Source: JAQGMV01 sp035626595 (GTDB lineage: Bacteria; Pseudomonadota; Gammaproteobacteria; Burkholderiales; SG8-41). From it: 64,000 nt of DNA. Position 1 is the first letter of the stretch. Every line of letters begins with the position of its first letter. A model generated the notes under the pieces. The model had not been told where the DNA came from. It searched no databases and was given only the letters and a program-made list of their open reading frames with translations. The stretch covers positions 1 through 64,000 of the forward strand of contig DASPNJ010000133.1 in the NCBI GenBank assembly GCA_035626595.1. Direction: 5' to 3'. Positions 35,101 through 41,284 of the stretch are shown here, in pieces. The position numbers and the translations under genes are program-made.

Positions 35101-37783
35101 TCGCGTTCGTCGCCATGTTCAGCAGGACATTCGCGCTGGCGGTATCGACGGCGAGCGTGTTGCCGGTGATGACCCCCGCCGCCGTTTGCGTTACACCATT
35201 CGCGGGATTGAGGTTCACGTTGCCCGCGCCGGCGTTGACCGGCTGGTTGATGCCGAGCGCGCCGGTCGAAGTCAGCGTGATGTTGCTGTTGGTCGTGGTA
35301 ATTCCAGAGACACCGTCTACGGTATCAACGGTGTACGTCGTCCCGTTGTTGAACGAGAAAGCGCCCGTGGACGTGCCTGCGATCGACGTCGTTACGGCGT
35401 TCGTGTTGTTGAGGGTGACGGTGCTGTTTCCGGTCAACACGAGATTCGGCGCGGTGATCGTCGCGGGCCCTGCCTGGGTAATCGCGCCGCCGGCCAGGAC
35501 GTGGAGATTTGTGACATTCGGCGGATTGATAGCCTCCTGGAACGTAAGGGTTCCGGCATCGAACCGGCCGAATTGCAGCGTTGTCGCCGTGATGTTCAGG
35601 AGCTCGGTCGCGTTGGTGAGGCGCAGGACACTTGCACCGGCGGCAACCGTATCTGGGCCGGCCGCGAACTCCATCCGGGTCGTTGTCGATGCCGGGCTGA
35701 TTGCCACGGTCGGCGCGTTGATCGTACCGGTTACGGCTATCGCATCGGTTTGGAACGTCAAGGCGGTACCGGCAGTGATGGCGCCGCCGACTGTCATCAA
35801 CCGGTCTGCCGTGCCGGTTGCGAACGTGAGGCTGCCGGCAGGCGCACTGCTGTTGTTGATGGTGATCGTCTCGCCGAGATTCACCATGTTGGTGTTGTTG
35901 ATGACGAAATTGCCAGTCGTCGCCCTGACGCCAACGGATTGCACGTCGGTCACGAGTTGCGTACCCGTAAGTCCTTGTGCAGTGTCTATGCTGAGCGTTC
36001 TCGACTGGCCGACCGCAACCGCTGCCGGGAAGTTGTTGACGATGCCACCCTCGGTGGCAATGAGCGTCACGTCGCGATCGCCGACTCGCGAATCGCCTTC
36101 GGCACGGATAGCCCCGGTGAGGCCGACGTTTCCCTGGTTGAAAGTGATGTTGCCGCGCATGGCTGTCAGGGTGACGCTGCCCGAAGGATTGACGCCGCCC
36201 GTGCCGGAATGGATTACGGCGCCGGTGTTGAGATTTATCCCGCCAATGCTTCCCACCGCACGTCCCGCCGTGATCGCTACGTCATGTTGGCCGACGATGA
36301 TCGACGCATTCACATTGACGGTGCCGTCGGCGACGAGCGAGAGCGTGCGTCCCACGACCGTACCAGGTGCGCCGGTGGTCTGAATTGGATTGGTGACGGT
36401 GATGTTGCCCGTTTCGGTGCCGAGGCCATTGCCGGTGGTATCGATCGTGACGTTGCCGCCTGCCGCGCCCTCGAGTTGGGCAACGATGGCCGCGGGCGTG
36501 ATCCGCGAGGGGCTATCGGTCGCGGTGAAGTTCGGCGAGCCCGTATTGTTCGTGGTTCCTGCGTTCGTTATCTCGATGTTCCACGGGTCGATAAGCCATG
36601 AGCCTCCGCCGACTTCGGGCGCTCGGCCCACGTCGAGAAAATGACCCGACGTCTCGACGAATCCACCCTTGCCCCCGCCGGCGCCGCGCGCGCTGAGCAG
36701 GCCATAGCTGCGCGTCGCTTCTTTCGACCACACGATCAGCCTTCCGCCGTCGCCCGAACCTGTCGCATCGGCGCGAATGGTCGTGCCCGGTCCGACCCAT
36801 GTCGCGAAGGCGTTCTGCACCGCCGGGTTGAGCCCGCGGTAATCGCCGCCGATCAGGATCTGGCCGCCGCCGTTAGTCCCTGACGCATCGATCTTCGCGT
36901 TGTCCAGAACGCCGACGCGGTTCCCCAGCACCTGAACGGTGCCGCCTTTCGGACCGGTCGCGCTGATCGTGCTGCTGCCGGTGAGCATCGTGTCGCCCTG
37001 CGCCTTCAACACCACGCGCCCCGCTTCATCGCGCGTGAGCGCATTCGCACGAATGTCGCCACTGTGCCTGAGCGTTCCCGCGAATACACCCACCGCGCCG
37101 CCATCGGCGAGCAGCTTGCCTACGTTAAGCGCCGAATCCGTCGGCGCCTGCACCTCGAACTGCACGCCTTCGTGATCGAGGCTAGCGATCGTGAGCTTCT
37201 GCCCTGCAGCGAGCACGATCTGGCCGTTCTGCGTCTGGATGACGCCGCTGTTCTCGACGTTCGGCGCAACGAGGATGACGTTGCCGCCGCTCGCGGCCTT
37301 GATCCAGCCCTGATTGACGATCGAGCCCGCGCTTGCGTCGCCGCGGAACCTGAGCCGGCCGGCGAGGAAATCGGCGTCGAGCATGTTCAGCGTGGAGCCG
37401 ACGAAGCCCGCGGTGTCGATCGTCCCGCCGGCGCCGATCACGATGCCGGCCGGGTTGATCAGGAACACGCGGCCGTTGGACAGTAGCTGGCCGTTGATGC
37501 GGGAGATGTCGGCGCCGACGACGCGATTCAATACGCCGCTTGCCGCCGACTGCTGGATGAACCGGGTGACTTCGCCAGCGCCGATCGAGAAGCCCTGCCA
37601 GTTGATGATCGAGCCGGGCGTGTTGGTGATGTTAAGCGTGCGCGCGTCCGGACGCTGCATCGTGACCGCGCCGCTCACGACGTGCGCGCCGGTCGGATTG
37701 GCCAAAGATGAATCCGCGCACGCGAGCATGACGCAATACGCGAGCGGCCGGAGCTTGTACTTCGCGGGAAAACGCGCGGGCAT
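26111..37783 (-). CDS. Giant TpsA exoprotein 3 (filamentous haemagglutinin N-terminal domain)
   Basis: This 3890-aa exoprotein is the largest in the window. It has a signal peptide (1-28, LRPLAYCVMLACADSSLA), then the TPS domain (about 29-330) with NWQGFSIGAGEVTRFIQQ, VLNRVVGADISRINGQ, RVFLINPAGIVIGAGGTIDT and the closing SWLIDPWNIEI. The body has three repeat classes: about 94-100-aa units (GALxIN..., TDANATLNGATN, NLGATxLGTG), exact 75-aa units (LTNAANDFTGAVSLNNSGANN) and about 76-85-aa units (TTFGGAVGG, TGAQTYxDAVTLG). The C-terminal third (26.5-28.7 kb) is TLTLNGAGTKSITGGTINN-type repeat. It ends QEICQ. ATG 37783 has AGGGG six bases upstream. The gene has its own terminator, so it is monocistronic and depends on the distant tpsB for export. 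The NWSxGxxP module is absent. Confidence 0.93.
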   Translation of the reverse strand: MPARFPAKYKLRPLAYCVMLACADSSLANPTGAHVVSGAVTMQRPDARTLNITNTPGSIINWQGFSIGAGEVTRFIQQSAASGVLNRVVGADISRINGQLLSNGRVFLINPAGIVIGAGGTIDTAGFVGSTLNMLDADFLAGRLRFRGDASAGSIVNQGWIKAASGGNVILVAPNVENSGVIQTQNGQIVLAAGQKLTIASLDHEGVQFEVQAPTDSALNVGKLLADGGAVGVFAGTLRHSGDIRANALTRDEAGRVVLKAQGDTMLTGSSTISATGPKGGTVQVLGNRVGVLDNAKIDASGTNGGGQILIGGDYRGLNPAVQNAFATWVGPGTTIRADATGSGDGGRLIVWSKEATRSYGLLSARGAGGGKGGFVETSGHFLDVGRAPEVGGGSWLIDPWNIEITNAGTTNNTGSPNFTATDSPSRITPAAIVAQLEGAAGGNVTIDTTGNGLGTETGNITVTNPIQTTGAPGTVVGRTLSLVADGTVNVNASIIVGQHDVAITAGRAVGSIGGINLNTGAVIHSGTGGVNPSGSVTLTAMRGNITFNQGNVGLTGAIRAEGDSRVGDRDVTLIATEGGIVNNFPAAVAVGQSRTLSIDTAQGLTGTQLVTDVQSVGVRATTGNFVINNTNMVNLGETITINNSSAPAGSLTFATGTADRLMTVGGAITAGTALTFQTDAIAVTGTINAPTVAISPASTTTRMEFAAGPDTVAAGASVLRLTNATELLNITATTLQFGRFDAGTLTFQEAINPPNVTNLHVLAGGAITQAGPATITAPNLVLTGNSTVTLNNTNAVTTSIAGTSTGAFSFNNGTTYTVDTVDGVSGITTTNSNITLTSTGALGINQPVNAGAGNVNLNPANGVTQTAAGVITGNTLAVDTASANVLLNMATNAITNLGVIDAAGFALTDANGLTVTGSVTGTSASISTSGALHLDAAINSTGDVALTTTGGAASTITQTGNGLITAGGTLTLNTINADVTLAGFRIGTNDVVNLGASNLGTGALVFRDTGSLRVLGGTVAASGGITLTTSGAITIDNALDAGAGNVTLTSTGIGSPITQSAAGVITGNTLALNTVDGNTTLNTATNAVTNLGATALGTAALNLRDASGLTVTGAVAATGGVTLSTSGALTINDVIGAAGSTVSLTTTGAGNAISQGGNGVITADTLALTTTDANATLNGATNLLTNLGATSLGTGGLNLLDAGGLTVTGAYTGNGLALNTSGPLAMNNTINAGAGTVSLTTTGGSVNAITQNSVISAGTLQLTTTDANATLNGATNVIANLGAASLGTGALNLLNAGNLTVTGAVAASGGVTLNTNGSLAVNNMVNAGAGTVSLTTTSGAGGVITQTSAITADTLSLTTTNANATLNGATNAITTLGNTNLGTGLLNLLDGGGLAVAGPVATGGATVNTGGALAINTAVTTTGAQSHTGTSIALNADLTTTNSAITLSGPVTLGGGARTLTSGTGDLTFTSTVNGGFFLTADNTGTTTFGGAVGGIAALTALQVDGAAAINGGAITTTGVQTYNGAVTLGAATTLASTGGGAISLNNTVNGPFTLAINTTGSTVLGGLVGGVDPLTSLTTNLGGFTNVSGGAVTTTGAQTYGDTVFVSTNAAFTSTGGNAIGFQVLAATLPASLGGTANVTVNTGGTTTFGAAVGTGPGANPLTSLTMNGAGTTIINGGAINTTAGQTFNQPVTLGAATTLTSTGGGAINLANTVNGAFALTANTAGATTFGGLVGATTALTSVTTDAGGSTAISGGGITTTGNQTYNDAVTLGAAATLNAGTSTLAFTSTLAAGANALTLTADGIDFTGGAGSVTGTSTLTLQPAADATSIGIAGGAGTLQITGTDVAALGDGFSQINIGRATGTGTTTVNAVTFTDPVVIRQPAGAGAIVVNGQITGTGDASVTLDGPGATTTLNANIVTADRDITISDSVVIGEGLTVTLSTGAAGGGNISIAGTTNGTAGGVRENLTLTTGTGNITLIGAVGNTERLGDVGITSAANVTTGPMTATTLTQDAGTGTSAFGALNMDDAIGIALTGNNFTLNGTVVTTNGGPLTVTNAGLLTIAAGANMTLDGAFTQNGAGAVSSAANITTTGDNITFAGPATFTGAVTLSTGAAGAGSITATNTANDFTSTLALTSGGTGNVTIVDANALALGAAALGTGTLSITAGGAITQTGAITQAAGAGAVTINSGANAITLANAGNDFTGAVSLNNSGANNVSIRDANALTLGASALGSGTLLVTAAGAITQAGAITQAVGAGNATFNAGANPITLTNAANDFTGGVSLNNSGANNVAVTDVNALILASSPIGTGTLSVLAGGAITQSGPITQSAGAGAASFDAGANAITLTNATNDFTGPVSLANSGANDVSLRDANALALGVVNVGRNLTVNAGGALTLPAIATPGFQAHTGTSILLNGDLDTTNSLLALNGPVTLGGNRIVDSGSGNLSFTGTVNGAFSLTANSTGTTTFGGAVGDGVALTSLVVNAGGPIAFNGGTVTTVGSQTFGGAATLGANTTLTSTGGGAINLASTVNGAFDLTVNTSGATTFGGAVGGTTALTKLTTDAGGTTSITGGTVRTSGAQTYDDALTANNATLTTTGAGGIAATNAANDFTGTLSLNTAGAGNVSIVDANALAFGASVFGTGSLTVATTGAITQTGALTQAAGAGAASFSAGGNAITLNNAANDFTGAVSLTNTGANNVALTDVNALTLGTLALGIGTLTVNAGGAITQTGPITQAAGAGAASFGAGANAITLTNAANDFTGAVTLNNSGANNASLTDANALIVGASSVPGGTLALSAGGAITQSGAITADTLAVTTTNSNATLNGATNAITNLGASALGTGILNLLDAGGLTLTGNVIGGGATLNTTGALAVSAGSRVDTSAANGPIALTGTTVGSAGTPFRVTPGTGTVAATATTGGIFLEQTAGDLTASRYTALVVPAGQTIGLTASTGNINVDANLNLAGSNVTATTATAGSSINFLNGAGITATALTLDTTAADANVTIANSTVAFNTPVTLGANVTTTVSGTSDVSLNAAMLLNGPFAWSGGTLRGTGLLTTTGTSTLSGGSKTLTSLTWNNDGTVNWTGGGIFLSNTAATINNRAGATWNILTTFCCDDLKGLGTFTNMVGGTINGNAPAGSNSIGPAMTNHAGTFNLNTGDLDFEDGTTFNFSGALNMANGTRIFGYTGTGSVLNFNPGATINVAAGGAARFEQNLWAMNVNGDLTLPAGLTLNQAAGNALTVAAGRALTLNGPTTLAGTLAGAGTAVLNGALNLNGATISNTGGATANAGTTVNAASTISGVFSTNALNIAGGSLTNTGTLTLAGAANHTIGGGALANDGTLNFNGGDIAVTGPGSFTNTAILTVTGARTIAGPHTLAGGTTNGGGALTVTGAFNLTGGTIGNTGGVTVSSPMNVTGGTSTVASSLTTSALTMTAGTVNNTGTLTLNGAGTKSITGGTINNTGTFNVAGTSPVTFNGGSLVNSGMATVTSSLTTSALTMTGGTLDVPGTLTLNGAGTKSITGGTINNTGTFNIAGTTPVTFNGGALVNSGMLDVQAGATLQANAGTLTMANGSILTLAGTLGGSSAVAVTGVLNLTGGTIANTGGVTVTSPTNVTGGTSTIASSLTTSALTMTGGTLNNTGTLTLNGAGSKSVTGGTINNSGTMNVAGTSGVTFNGGTLMNSGTLNVQSSTFQVNGGFTNQGTLDVQPGTTIATGAGALTNTGTLKGSGTISGAVVNNGTLRPGSSPGTLVINGNYTQGPGGVLVTELGGPTQGVTYDLLQVSGVANLAGTLQATTINGFVPGTGQQFEVMTYGSRVGDFDTFNLPPGMSAFAGSSVYRVGIPVPFFNTPAQFEAANIIPTEHERRPELPFRAAEIKQEPAGQEICQ
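29440..31560 (-). repeat. Exact 225-bp (75-aa) repeats in TpsA3
   Basis: A landmark (plus-strand CCCGTGAAG or CCGGTGAAG) recurs at 29487, 29712, 29937, then at 30708, 30933, 31158 and 31383. Every interval inside the two groups is exactly 225 bp. The coding unit reads AITLTNAANDFTGAVSLNNS, GANNVxxxDANAL, LGxxxxGxGTLxVxAGGAIT, with Q-A-x repeats between. A different repeat class (TTFGGAVGG units) interrupts the array at about 30.0-30.6 kb. Confidence 0.88.
33500..35300 (-). repeat. Tandem 94-100-aa repeats in TpsA3
   Basis: The TTCAGCGTxGCGTT-type landmark lies at 33681, 33966, 34248, 34536, 34836 and 35118, giving intervals of 285, 282, 288, 300 and 282 bp, all in frame. The units share TADTLxLTTTDANATLNGATN, NLGATxLGTGxLNLLDAGGL and TVTG. 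They lie on the N-terminal side of the 75-aa units. Confidence 0.8.
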
Positions 37784-37949
37784 GAAATCCCCTGGTCTTG
37801 TTAACTGCTGAGGCGCGCCGTTTCGCTAACGGACCGGCGCCTTGGACTAAACTAATCCCACACTCGCACGATCATGCCCGACCGCTGCCCTCCCGTGCAA
37901 TGGGCCGGCGCACGTGAAGCGGGCTTCCTCCACCGACATCCGATCCCCG
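37784..37949. promoter_or_regulatory. Divergent promoter region between tpsA3 and the sulfatase gene
   Basis: This 166-bp spacer separates the minus-strand tpsA3 from the plus-strand sulfatase. In the tpsA3 leader, arms CCGTT 37818-37822 and AACGG 37828-37832 sit inside outer arms GGCGC 37812-37816 and GCGCC 37837-37841, giving a nested hairpin ending about 28 bp before the tpsA3 ATG. Just beyond it the imperfect dyad GGACTA-AAC-TAATCC (around 37845-37859) is AT-rich. No promoter hexamers can be assigned with confidence. Confidence 0.4.
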
Positions 37950-39392
37950 ATGAAAGCCACGAACCTGATCTTCATCATGTCCGACGAGCACAACAAGCGC
38001 GTGCTCGGAAGCTCCGGACACCCGATGATCCGCACCCCGAACCTCGACCGCCTCGCAGCTCAGGGCACTCGATTCACCAACGCCTACACGAACTGCCCGA
38101 TCTGCGTGCCTGCGCGCGCGAGCTTCGCCACCGGGCGCTACGTTCACGAGCACCGCTGCTGGGACAACGCGATCGCCTACGACGGCCGACTTCCCTCATG
38201 GGGCCATCGGCTCATGCAACAGGGGCATCGCGTAACCTCGATCGGCAAGCTCCATTACGTCCATTCCGATCCGCAGCGTAACGGCTTCGACGAAGAGATC
38301 CTGCCGCTCCACATCGTGAACGGCGTTGGAGACCTCCTGGGTCTTATTCGCGACGAGCTGCCGCGCCGCGCGGGCGCGGCGAAGCTCGGCCCCGAAGCCG
38401 GCCGCGGCGAATCCGAATACACGAAGTACGACCGCGACATCGCCGCCGAAACGGTGAAATGGCTGAAGCGCGCCGCCACGCAACGTTCGGACAAACCGTG
38501 GGCGCTCTACGTCGGGTTCGTGTCGCCGCATTTCCCGCTGATCGCGCCGCCGGAGTTCTACGATCTGTACCCGGAAGACAAGGTGCCGTGGCCCGACATG
38601 TACGAAGACCGGCCGCAACACCCGTTCACCGACGCGATGCGTAAATGCATGTGCTTCGACGAGCCGTTCGATGCCGCGATGGTGCGCCGCGCGATCACCG
38701 CATACATGGGCCTGGTCACGTTCCTGGACGACAACATCGGCAAGATCCTGCGGGCGCTGGAAGAAAGCGGTCTCGCCGACACGACGCGCGTCGTCTACAG
38801 CTCCGATCACGGCGACAACCTCGGCACGCGCGGCATGTGGGGCAAATCGACGATGTACGAAGAATCCGCGGGCATTCCGCTGATCATGGCCGGTGCCGAC
38901 GTGCCGAAAGGCAGCGTGTGTCCGGTGCCCGTTTCGCTGGTGGACGGCTTCCCGACGTTCATCCACGCGCTCGGCGCTCAGCATCAGGACGCCGATCTGC
39001 CGGGCCACTCGCTGCTCGACATCGCGCAAGGCTACGTGCCGAACCGCACCATTCTCTCCGAGTATCACGCCGCCGGCGCGATCACGGGCACCTCCATGAT
39101 CCGCCACCGGCAGTTCAAGTACATCCACTACGTCGGCATGCCGCCGATGCTGTTCGACCTCGAGCGCGATCCGTGCGAGCGCACCGATCTTGGCCGCAAC
39201 GCCGATTACGCCGCGGTCGTCCGTGAATGCGAACAGAAGTTGCGCGCGATCGTCGACCCCGAAGCGGTCGATGCGCAGGCGCGGGCGGACCAGCGGGCGC
39301 ACATCGAGAAGCACGGCGGCGTGGACGCGATCATGAAGCGCGGGACGTTCCGCTATTCGCCGCCGCCGGGGGTGAAGGCCGCTTATTACTAG
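37950..39392 (+). CDS. Sulfatase-family hydrolase (arylsulfatase/choline-sulfatase-like)
   Basis: This 480-aa alkaline-phosphatase-superfamily enzyme carries the N-terminal metal-site start NLIFIMSDEHNKRVLG. The sulfatase signature CVPARASFATGR follows, whose first Cys is the residue converted to formylglycine in active enzymes. SIGKLHY and YSSDHGDNLG supply further active-site and metal residues. It has no signal peptide, so it is probably cytoplasmic, like choline sulfatases and phosphonate monoester hydrolases. It would release sulfate from an organic sulfate ester; the substrate is not fixed by sequence. ATG 37950 is preferred, and GTG 37914 would add 12 residues. No dedicated formylglycine-generating enzyme gene is in the window. 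Confidence 0.88.
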   Translation: MKATNLIFIMSDEHNKRVLGSSGHPMIRTPNLDRLAAQGTRFTNAYTNCPICVPARASFATGRYVHEHRCWDNAIAYDGRLPSWGHRLMQQGHRVTSIGKLHYVHSDPQRNGFDEEILPLHIVNGVGDLLGLIRDELPRRAGAAKLGPEAGRGESEYTKYDRDIAAETVKWLKRAATQRSDKPWALYVGFVSPHFPLIAPPEFYDLYPEDKVPWPDMYEDRPQHPFTDAMRKCMCFDEPFDAAMVRRAITAYMGLVTFLDDNIGKILRALEESGLADTTRVVYSSDHGDNLGTRGMWGKSTMYEESAGIPLIMAGADVPKGSVCPVPVSLVDGFPTFIHALGAQHQDADLPGHSLLDIAQGYVPNRTILSEYHAAGAITGTSMIRHRQFKYIHYVGMPPMLFDLERDPCERTDLGRNADYAAVVRECEQKLRAIVDPEAVDAQARADQRAHIEKHGGVDAIMKRGTFRYSPPPGVKAAYY

Positions 39393-39515
39393 TGACGTAG
39401 TGACGTGTGACGCGGTGACGCCGTGACGCGGCCACACCGACTCATCACCTCATCACCTCATCACCTCATCACCTCATCACCGCGTCACCGCGTCACTCCG
39501 TCGCTCAGTCACCCG
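39392..39515. repeat. Inverted array of GTGACG and CATCACC/CGTCACC units
   Basis: Directly after the sulfatase stop, GTGACG occurs at 39392, 39400, 39407, 39415 and 39423. It is followed by five TCATCACC units at an 8-bp period from 39442 and then CGTCACC-type units to about 39515. The right half is roughly complementary to the left half, so the block can fold as one slipped hairpin. A related array lies at 43251-43356. It may act as a terminator or as a dispersed repeat. Confidence 0.75.
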
Positions 39516-39521
39516 CCTCAC

Positions 39522-40289
39522 ATGCACCCACTCCGCTTCTCAATCGTCACCTACAACATCTGGGGCGAGAACCGCTGGGACTTCCGCAAGGACGCGCTCA
39601 GACGCTTTCTCGAAATTTTCGATCCGGACGTTTTGTGCGTGCAGGAATTCTCCGCCGGTGCGCGCAACCTGATCGACGCCACGCTGGCCGGACACCGCCG
39701 CGTCGACGATGAGTTCGAGGGCTGGACGGTCGAAGGCAATATCTACTGGCGCGAGTCGCTCTTCTCCCGGATCGAGCATGGCGCCGAAGAGGTGCAGATT
39801 CTCAAGTCGCCGGTGCGGCGCCTGTTCTGGACGCGTTTGCAGGTGAAGGGTTTCGATCGGTCGATCGTCGTCTCGACTGCGCATCTCACGCACCAGCGCC
39901 ACGAACAGGAAGCGCGCACCGGGCACTCACCGCGCATCGGCGAGACGAGCCGCATCATCGAGGCGCTCGGGCGCGTCTCGCGCGGCAGCGACGCGGTGTT
40001 CTTCATGGGCGACTTCAACGATCCGGTGCATCCGACCAATCTGCTGAAGAACGCCGGTTATACGAGCTCGTTCGCGGCGCTCGGACTGCAGCCGAGCTCG
40101 ACGTTCAAGGTATATCCGACCGCCGGCATCGCGCCGGGGCAGCTCGCGATGAGCCAATGCGTCGACTGGATCGTTGCCAGCGGCAGCGTGCGAGCGGTCG
40201 CGACTTCGATTCCACGGTTCTTCCATGAGGACGCCGCGCCTTCGGATCACTGGCCGGTGCATGCCATCTATGAGCTCACGAATTCGTAG
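39522..40289 (+). CDS. Endonuclease/exonuclease/phosphatase-family protein
   Basis: This 255-aa protein has the metal-dependent EEP fold: VTYNIWGENRW (start, Asn), VLCVQEF (metal Glu), MGDFNDP (D-x-N catalytic pair) and SDHWPV (terminal Asp-His pair). All main catalytic motifs are present and in order. Family members hydrolyse phosphodiester bonds in DNA, RNA, phospholipids or nucleotides; the substrate here is unknown. ATG 39522 is chosen because upstream in-frame sequence is translated intergenic repeat. There is no signal peptide. The stop TAG lies in the start of a palindromic repeat (CGTAGGG) that runs into the next gene. Confidence 0.85.
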   Translation: MHPLRFSIVTYNIWGENRWDFRKDALRRFLEIFDPDVLCVQEFSAGARNLIDATLAGHRRVDDEFEGWTVEGNIYWRESLFSRIEHGAEEVQILKSPVRRLFWTRLQVKGFDRSIVVSTAHLTHQRHEQEARTGHSPRIGETSRIIEALGRVSRGSDAVFFMGDFNDPVHPTNLLKNAGYTSSFAALGLQPSSTFKVYPTAGIAPGQLAMSQCVDWIVASGSVRAVATSIPRFFHEDAAPSDHWPVHAIYELTNS

Positions 40290-41283
40290 GGCGGGTGAAA
40301 CCCACCAACCACGGCCGGTGGGCTTCGCCCACGCCACGGCCCTCTTCGTCGCAACGCTGCTTGCGATTCCCGCCCAGGCCGCGGAGAGCTATCCGTCGCG
40401 GCCGATCAGGCTGCTCGTGCCCTCTCCGCCCGGCGGCTCACCCGACATCCTTGCGCGCATCACGGCGGTGAAGCTCTCCGAGCAGATGAAGCAGCAGGTC
40501 GTGGTGGACAACCGCGCGGGCGCGAGCGGGATCGTCGGCCTCGAGCTCGCGAAGCATGCGCCGCCCGACGGCTACACGGTGCTCTTCGCTACTGCGACCA
40601 CCTTCGCATCGCTGCCGGCGCTGAAAGCCAATCTGCCGTACGACGTCGAGCGCGATTTTCTCCCGCTCACGCGGATCGCGTGGGTCGCGAACGTGATGAC
40701 CGTAAACGCCAACATCGGTGCGAACAGCGTCGCCGACCTGGTGAAGCTCGCGAAAGCGAAGCCCGGGCAGCTCAACTACGGCTCCGCAGGCAACGGCTCG
40801 CCCGCGCATCTCGCGGGTGCGATGCTGAACGTGCTCGCGGGCATCGACACCGTGCACGTGCCTTACAAGGGCGCCGCGCCCGCGATGACCGATCTCATGG
40901 CAGGCCAGCTCCAGATCCTCATCACCTCGCCGCTCGTAGCGATGCCGCACGGCCGCGCCGGGCGCATCAAGGTGCTCGCCACGACCGGCGCGAAGCGCGA
41001 TCCGCTCCTGCCCGAGCTGCCACCGGTCGCCGACACGGTGCCCGGCTACGAGATCGTGCAGTGGTGGGGCTACGCGCTGCCGGCGCGCACGCCTCGAGCG
41101 GTCGCGCAGCGCCTGCATGGCGAGATCGTAACGGCGCTCAAGAACCCGGACGTGCGCACGGCGCTTCAGAAGAACGGCGCGACCGCGCATCCGGAATCGC
41201 CGGCCGAGTTCGCCGCGTTCGTCAAAGCCGAGCGCGAGCGCATCGCCAAAGTCGGGAAGCAGGCGAAGATCGTCATCGACTGA
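40270..41283 (+). CDS. Bug-family (TctC-type) extracytoplasmic solute receptor
   Basis: This protein is about 337 aa. A signal-peptide core ATALFVATLLAIPAQA is followed by the family start AESYPSRPIRLLVPSPPGGS. VVVDNRAGASGIVGLELAKH, PDGYTVLFAT, LNYGSAGNGSPAHLAG and VPYKGAAPAMTDL are the conserved ligand-pocket loops. These periplasmic proteins bind carboxylates and related small acids. ATG 40270 overlaps the preceding gene by 20 bp, and codons 6-22 are encoded by an intergenic palindromic repeat. GTG 40318 is an alternative but leaves almost no charged n-region. No TctA or TctB gene is nearby. Confidence 0.85.
   Translation: MSSRIRRAGETHQPRPVGFAHATALFVATLLAIPAQAAESYPSRPIRLLVPSPPGGSPDILARITAVKLSEQMKQQVVVDNRAGASGIVGLELAKHAPPDGYTVLFATATTFASLPALKANLPYDVERDFLPLTRIAWVANVMTVNANIGANSVADLVKLAKAKPGQLNYGSAGNGSPAHLAGAMLNVLAGIDTVHVPYKGAAPAMTDLMAGQLQILITSPLVAMPHGRAGRIKVLATTGAKRDPLLPELPPVADTVPGYEIVQWWGYALPARTPRAVAQRLHGEIVTALKNPDVRTALQKNGATAHPESPAEFAAFVKAERERIAKVGKQAKIVID
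40285..40333. repeat. CGTAGGG palindromic repeat overlapping a stop codon and a signal peptide
   Basis: CGTAGGGCGGGTGAAACCCACC is followed after a short linker by GGTGGGCTTCGCCCACG, a dispersed palindromic repeat form. Its first bases give the TAG stop of the upstream gene, and the remainder is read through as the n-region of the downstream receptor's signal peptide. Confidence 0.65.
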
Positions 41284-41284
41284 G

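Noticed and set aside
1665..37783. Contact-dependent inhibition (CdiA/CdiB) locus
   Set aside because: No VENN/DUF637-type pretoxin motif, toxin tip or small immunity gene is seen after any TpsA; the C-termini are short and end in Cys-x.
39442..39515. CRISPR-like look of the TCATCACC direct repeats
   Set aside because: The units are 8 bp without spacers, so this is a simple tandem repeat.
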